Source of the DNA: Candidatus Cloacimonadota bacterium
GTDB taxonomy: Bacteria > Cloacimonadota > Cloacimonadia > Cloacimonadales > Cloacimonadaceae
Assembly (NCBI GenBank): GCA_012519465.1
Contig: JAAYQD010000240.1
Span: 1-8,222 of the forward strand
Reading direction: 5' to 3'
Length of the DNA: 8,222 nt
Shown here: in pieces, positions 5,741 through 8,222 of the stretch
Position numbering within the stretch: the stretch's first letter is position 1
How the letters are laid out: each line of letters begins with the position of its first letter
Program-made: the position numbers and the translations under genes
The notes under the pieces: generated by a model
Database searches by the model: none
The model's input: the letters and a program-made list of their open reading frames with translations, nothing else
What the model was told of the DNA's origin: nothing

Positions 5741-6913
5741 ATGCAATACGATTTTGACCAAATTATAGACAGAAGAAACAGCTGCTGTTTCAAGTATGAT
5801 GCCCTCAAGATGCTCTATGGACGCGAGGACTTGGTTTCCCTGTGGGTGGCGGATATGGATTTTGCCGTGGCTCCCGGTATCAAAGAAGCCCTGCAAACTC
5901 GCTTGGACCATGGCGTGTTTGGCTATAACTTTCGCCTGGATGATTATTACCACACTATCATCAGCTGGATTCAACGCCGCTATGGCTGGCAGGCAGAGCA
6001 GGATTGGATTATCAACACTCCGGGAGTGGTGCCTGCCCTCAATTTGGCTGTGCTCACCCTCACGCGTCCAGATGATAAGATCCTCATCCAGCCCCCGGTT
6101 TACCGTCCTTTTTTCAATGTGATCACAGATCATAAACGCAGCCTGATCACCAATCCCTTAAAGCTTGAGAATGGCGTCTACCAGCTTGATCGTGAAGATT
6201 TTGAGCGCAAAATCCGCCAAGCCAGCCTCTTCATCCTCTGCAACCCCCACAACCCCGTGGGCAGGGTGTGGCAGCGGGAAGAGCTGGAATTTATGGCAGA
6301 GCTGTGCAAACGCTATGATGTGCCCATTATGTCTGACGAAATCCACTGTGATCTTGTGTATCCCGAACATGAATTTTGCAGCATGGGCAGTTTGAAAGAA
6401 TATCAAGACCTGGTGATTGTGTCTTTTTCTCCAGCGAAGTCTTTCAATCTGGCTGGCTTGGGAGCCTCTGTCACCATCATCCCCAATCCCAGGCTGCGCA
6501 AGGCTGTGAACGACCTGAATCAATATATGCACCTCTTTACGGGCAACGCCTTTGGCATCGAAGCTCTAAAAACGGCTTACAATATTGGTGATGACTGGCT
6601 GGATGCGCTGATATCCTATCTGGATGGCAATCGCCAGTACTTGGCTGAGTACATTGCAGCCGAATTGCCAGAGCTTTCCATGATCTACCCTGAAGGAACC
6701 TTTTTGGCATGGATAAACTTTGCCAAGCTGGGCATGGATGATAATGCCCTGTTTGATTTTCTCACCAATAAAGCCAGGGTGGCTCTGGATCCGGGACGCA
6801 AATACGGTGTGGATGGAAGCGGCTTTAGCCGTCTCAATTTTGCCTGTCCACGCTCCATCTTGGAAGAAGCCATGGATAGGCTGCACAAGGCTATCAAGGA
6901 GAATTTCAGATGA
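5741..6913 (+). CDS. MalY/PatB-type PLP-dependent C-S lyase (putative cystathionine beta-lyase)
   Basis: A fold-type I PLP enzyme of 390 residues, the family's normal length. Family marks are WVADMDF at 35-41, CNPHNPVGR at 167-175, SDEIHCDL at 198-205 (Asp199 facing the PLP pyridine nitrogen), the Schiff-base lysine Lys233 in SFSPAKSFNLAGL, and the substrate-carboxylate arginine Arg364 (SRLNFACP). MalY and PatB cleave cystathionine or cysteine by beta-elimination to pyruvate, ammonia and a thiol. It could therefore serve methionine synthesis or cysteine breakdown; an aminotransferase role is possible but less likely. The nearest ribosome-binding sequence, GAGG (5723-5726), is 14 bases upstream, which is long. 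Translation may rely on coupling to the preceding gene, which ends 3 bases away. It overlaps dapD by 4 bp (ATGA). Confidence 0.9.
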   Translation: MQYDFDQIIDRRNSCCFKYDALKMLYGREDLVSLWVADMDFAVAPGIKEALQTRLDHGVFGYNFRLDDYYHTIISWIQRRYGWQAEQDWIINTPGVVPALNLAVLTLTRPDDKILIQPPVYRPFFNVITDHKRSLITNPLKLENGVYQLDREDFERKIRQASLFILCNPHNPVGRVWQREELEFMAELCKRYDVPIMSDEIHCDLVYPEHEFCSMGSLKEYQDLVIVSFSPAKSFNLAGLGASVTIIPNPRLRKAVNDLNQYMHLFTGNAFGIEALKTAYNIGDDWLDALISYLDGNRQYLAEYIAAELPELSMIYPEGTFLAWINFAKLGMDDNALFDFLTNKARVALDPGRKYGVDGSGFSRLNFACPRSILEEAMDRLHKAIKENFR

Positions 6914-7734
6914 AAGAGCAGATTGTCAGCCTGTTTGAAGCTGCTCCCTCCAGCTATAGCCCCCGGGATAGAGCCCTCTTTGATAGTTTCATTGACGCCC
7001 TCAATAGCGGAGAAGTGCGCTGTGCCCAGCCCGGACCTGAGGGTTGGACGGTGAATACCTGGGTAAAGCAAGGCATCTTGATAGGCTTCAGAATGGGGCA
7101 TTTGGCTGTTTTGCCACACACCTCTCATAAAGATTATTTTGATAAGGATACGCTTGCAGAACGCATTTTCAAGCTGGAAGACCAGGTGCGCATTGTGCCC
7201 GGTGGCACCTCCGCCCGCAATGGCTGTTACGTGGCACCCGGCGTGACGGTGATGCCGCCTGCCTTCATCAATATCGGAGCCTGGATCGATAGCGGCAGCA
7301 TGGTGGATTCCCACGCCCTTGTGGGCTCTTGTGCCCAGATAGGCAAGAGGGTACACCTCTCTGCCGGAGCCATGATTGGCGGCGTTTTGGAGCCCATTGG
7401 CAACAGACCCGTGATCGTGGAAGACGATGCCTTTATCGGAGGCAATACCGGGATTTATGAGGGGATAATCGTTTCCAGCAAAGCTGTGATTGCCTCCGGA
7501 TGTGTGATCACCGCCTCCACTCCCATCTTTGATTTGGTAAAGGATGAATACCTGCAGCCGGATGAGGGAGGTTCCTACATCATTCCCCCAGGAGCCGTGG
7601 TGGTGCCCGGAAGCAGGAAATCCAAAACACATCCTGATTTTCAGATCTCCTGTCCCATCATCATCAAGTATCGTGATGAAAAGACAGACGTTGCCGTGCA
7701 ACTGGAACAAGCCCTGAGGCACACCATTGAATGA
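6910..7734 (+). CDS. dapD: 2,3,4,5-tetrahydropyridine-2,6-dicarboxylate N-succinyltransferase
   Basis: This cytoplasmic trimeric enzyme transfers succinyl from succinyl-CoA to tetrahydrodipicolinate in the succinylase branch of diaminopimelate and lysine synthesis. The length of 274 residues equals that of E. coli DapD. A helical N-terminal domain (about 1-90) is followed by left-handed beta-helix hexapeptide repeats (about 105-235). The hallmark MVDSHALVGSCAQIG (131-145) has the likely catalytic Asp133. HLSAGAMIGGVLEP follows at 149-162, and Glu184 in YEGIIV matches the second catalytic acid of the family. AAGGAG (6896-6901) is 8 bases before the ATG, and the ATGA overlap couples it to the malY-like gene. 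The next gene overlaps its 3' end and is a plausible DapC, the following pathway step. Confidence 0.96.
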   Translation: MKEQIVSLFEAAPSSYSPRDRALFDSFIDALNSGEVRCAQPGPEGWTVNTWVKQGILIGFRMGHLAVLPHTSHKDYFDKDTLAERIFKLEDQVRIVPGGTSARNGCYVAPGVTVMPPAFINIGAWIDSGSMVDSHALVGSCAQIGKRVHLSAGAMIGGVLEPIGNRPVIVEDDAFIGGNTGIYEGIIVSSKAVIASGCVITASTPIFDLVKDEYLQPDEGGSYIIPPGAVVVPGSRKSKTHPDFQISCPIIIKYRDEKTDVAVQLEQALRHTIE

Positions 7735-8222
7735 GGCACTCAGGTGGCAACAGGTGGAGCTTTCCACCCTGCGGAAGCTGATGCAAAATGCGCCTGCCGA
7801 TGCCATCAACCTTTCTTTGGGAGAGCTGAAATATCCCTTTCCCCAGGAATTAAAGGACCATGTGTGCCAATTGATGCCGGATGCCGCTCCCGGCTATACA
7901 CCCAATGCCGGTTTGCCAGAATTGCGGGAATTGGTTGCCGTCAAATATGAAGTATCCCCACAGCAGGTTTGCATCACAAATGGAGCCCAGGAAGCCCTCT
8001 TTCTCAGCCTCTTCTCTTTGCTTAATCCCGGTGATACAATAGCCATCCCTGATCCTGATTTTCCAGCATACGCCAGCATTGCCCATATTTTGGACGCCGA
8101 GATAATCCGCCTGCCTTATGCCAAAGATCTCAAAAGTATCCCTTGGGATTTGTGGCAACAGCGGCTTTCCTCCGGCGTAAATGCCCTTGTTCTCAGCTCC
8201 CCAAACAACCCCTGCGGTTATT
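7727..8222 (+). CDS. Class I/II PLP-dependent aminotransferase, N-terminal part (possible DapC)
   Basis: An open frame runs off the window after 165 codons. It reads as the N-terminal third to half of a fold-type I aminotransferase. INLSLGELKYPFP (27-39) resembles the usual LxxGEPxFxTP start, PGYTPNAGLPELRELV (55-70) the GYTxxxGxxxLR segment, GAQEAL (86-91) the PLP-phosphate loop, and SSPNNPCGY (157-165) the NNPTG motif. Lys and the rest of the active site lie outside. The start is ambiguous. TTG at 7727 has GAGG (7716-7719) 7 bases upstream and keeps the N-terminal helix, GTG at 7754 is an alternative, and ATG at 7781 would be too short. Directly after dapD, N-succinyl-LL-diaminopimelate aminotransferase (DapC) is the natural guess, but another aminotransferase specificity is possible. 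Confidence 0.85.
   Translation, partial: MNEALRWQQVELSTLRKLMQNAPADAINLSLGELKYPFPQELKDHVCQLMPDAAPGYTPNAGLPELRELVAVKYEVSPQQVCITNGAQEALFLSLFSLLNPGDTIAIPDPDFPAYASIAHILDAEIIRLPYAKDLKSIPWDLWQQRLSSGVNALVLSSPNNPCGY

Noticed and set aside
7731..7781. ATG at 7731 overlapping the dapD stop as the next start
   Set aside because: This frame hits a stop after 16 codons; the aminotransferase homology is in another frame.
6685..7809. Long open frame of 374 codons on the minus strand
   Set aside because: It lies antisense to the malY-like gene and dapD, whose families are certain. Its translation is His- and Gly-rich with no recognisable domain, as expected of the reverse of codon-biased genes.

Overview
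The window looks like chromosomal DNA of an anaerobic Gram-negative bacterium with moderate GC content. The gene types (a NatA/NatB-type exporter whose permease carries a CPBP protease domain, a succinylase-branch dapD, a MalY-type lyase) would fit Candidatus Cloacimonadota or a similar lineage. This placement is an impression from gene content and protein style, not a demonstrated assignment. No tRNA, rRNA, CRISPR array, insertion sequence or phage gene was seen.

Left edge, 1-712: the start of an unrecognised gene leaves the window on the minus strand (start at 103, with a good promoter and ribosome binding site). After it comes about 450 bases without a convincing gene. This stretch holds a striking long imperfect palindrome (377-486) built from paired 11-bp units, then a second inverted repeat (502-535) and a strong ribosome binding site ahead of two tiny overlapping reading frames. 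One of these ends in an ATGA overlap with the next gene.

713-3485 (plus): a two-gene operon, an ABC-transporter ATPase (NatA type) and an ABC-2 permease fused at its C-terminus to a CPBP intramembrane metalloprotease domain (NatB type). The frames overlap by 11 bp.

3487-4275 (minus): a class I SAM-dependent methyltransferase with a hydrophobic C-terminal part. It converges on natB with a single base between the two stop codons.

4276-4361: a divergent control region. Two face-to-face promoters overlap each other inside a perfect 8-bp inverted repeat.

4362-8222 (plus): a tightly packed operon of five genes. These are a PHP-domain phosphoesterase of the RNase AM/YciV type, a small two-helix membrane protein with a probable bacterial PH-like domain, a MalY/PatB-type PLP-dependent C-S lyase, DapD (tetrahydrodipicolinate N-succinyltransferase), and a class I aminotransferase cut off by the window end. 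The last two are consecutive steps of the succinylase branch of diaminopimelate/lysine synthesis if the aminotransferase is DapC. The MalY-like enzyme would tie the cluster to sulfur amino acid metabolism. Junctions of 22 bp overlap, 3 bp gap, 4 bp overlap and about 8 bp overlap argue for one transcript with translational coupling.
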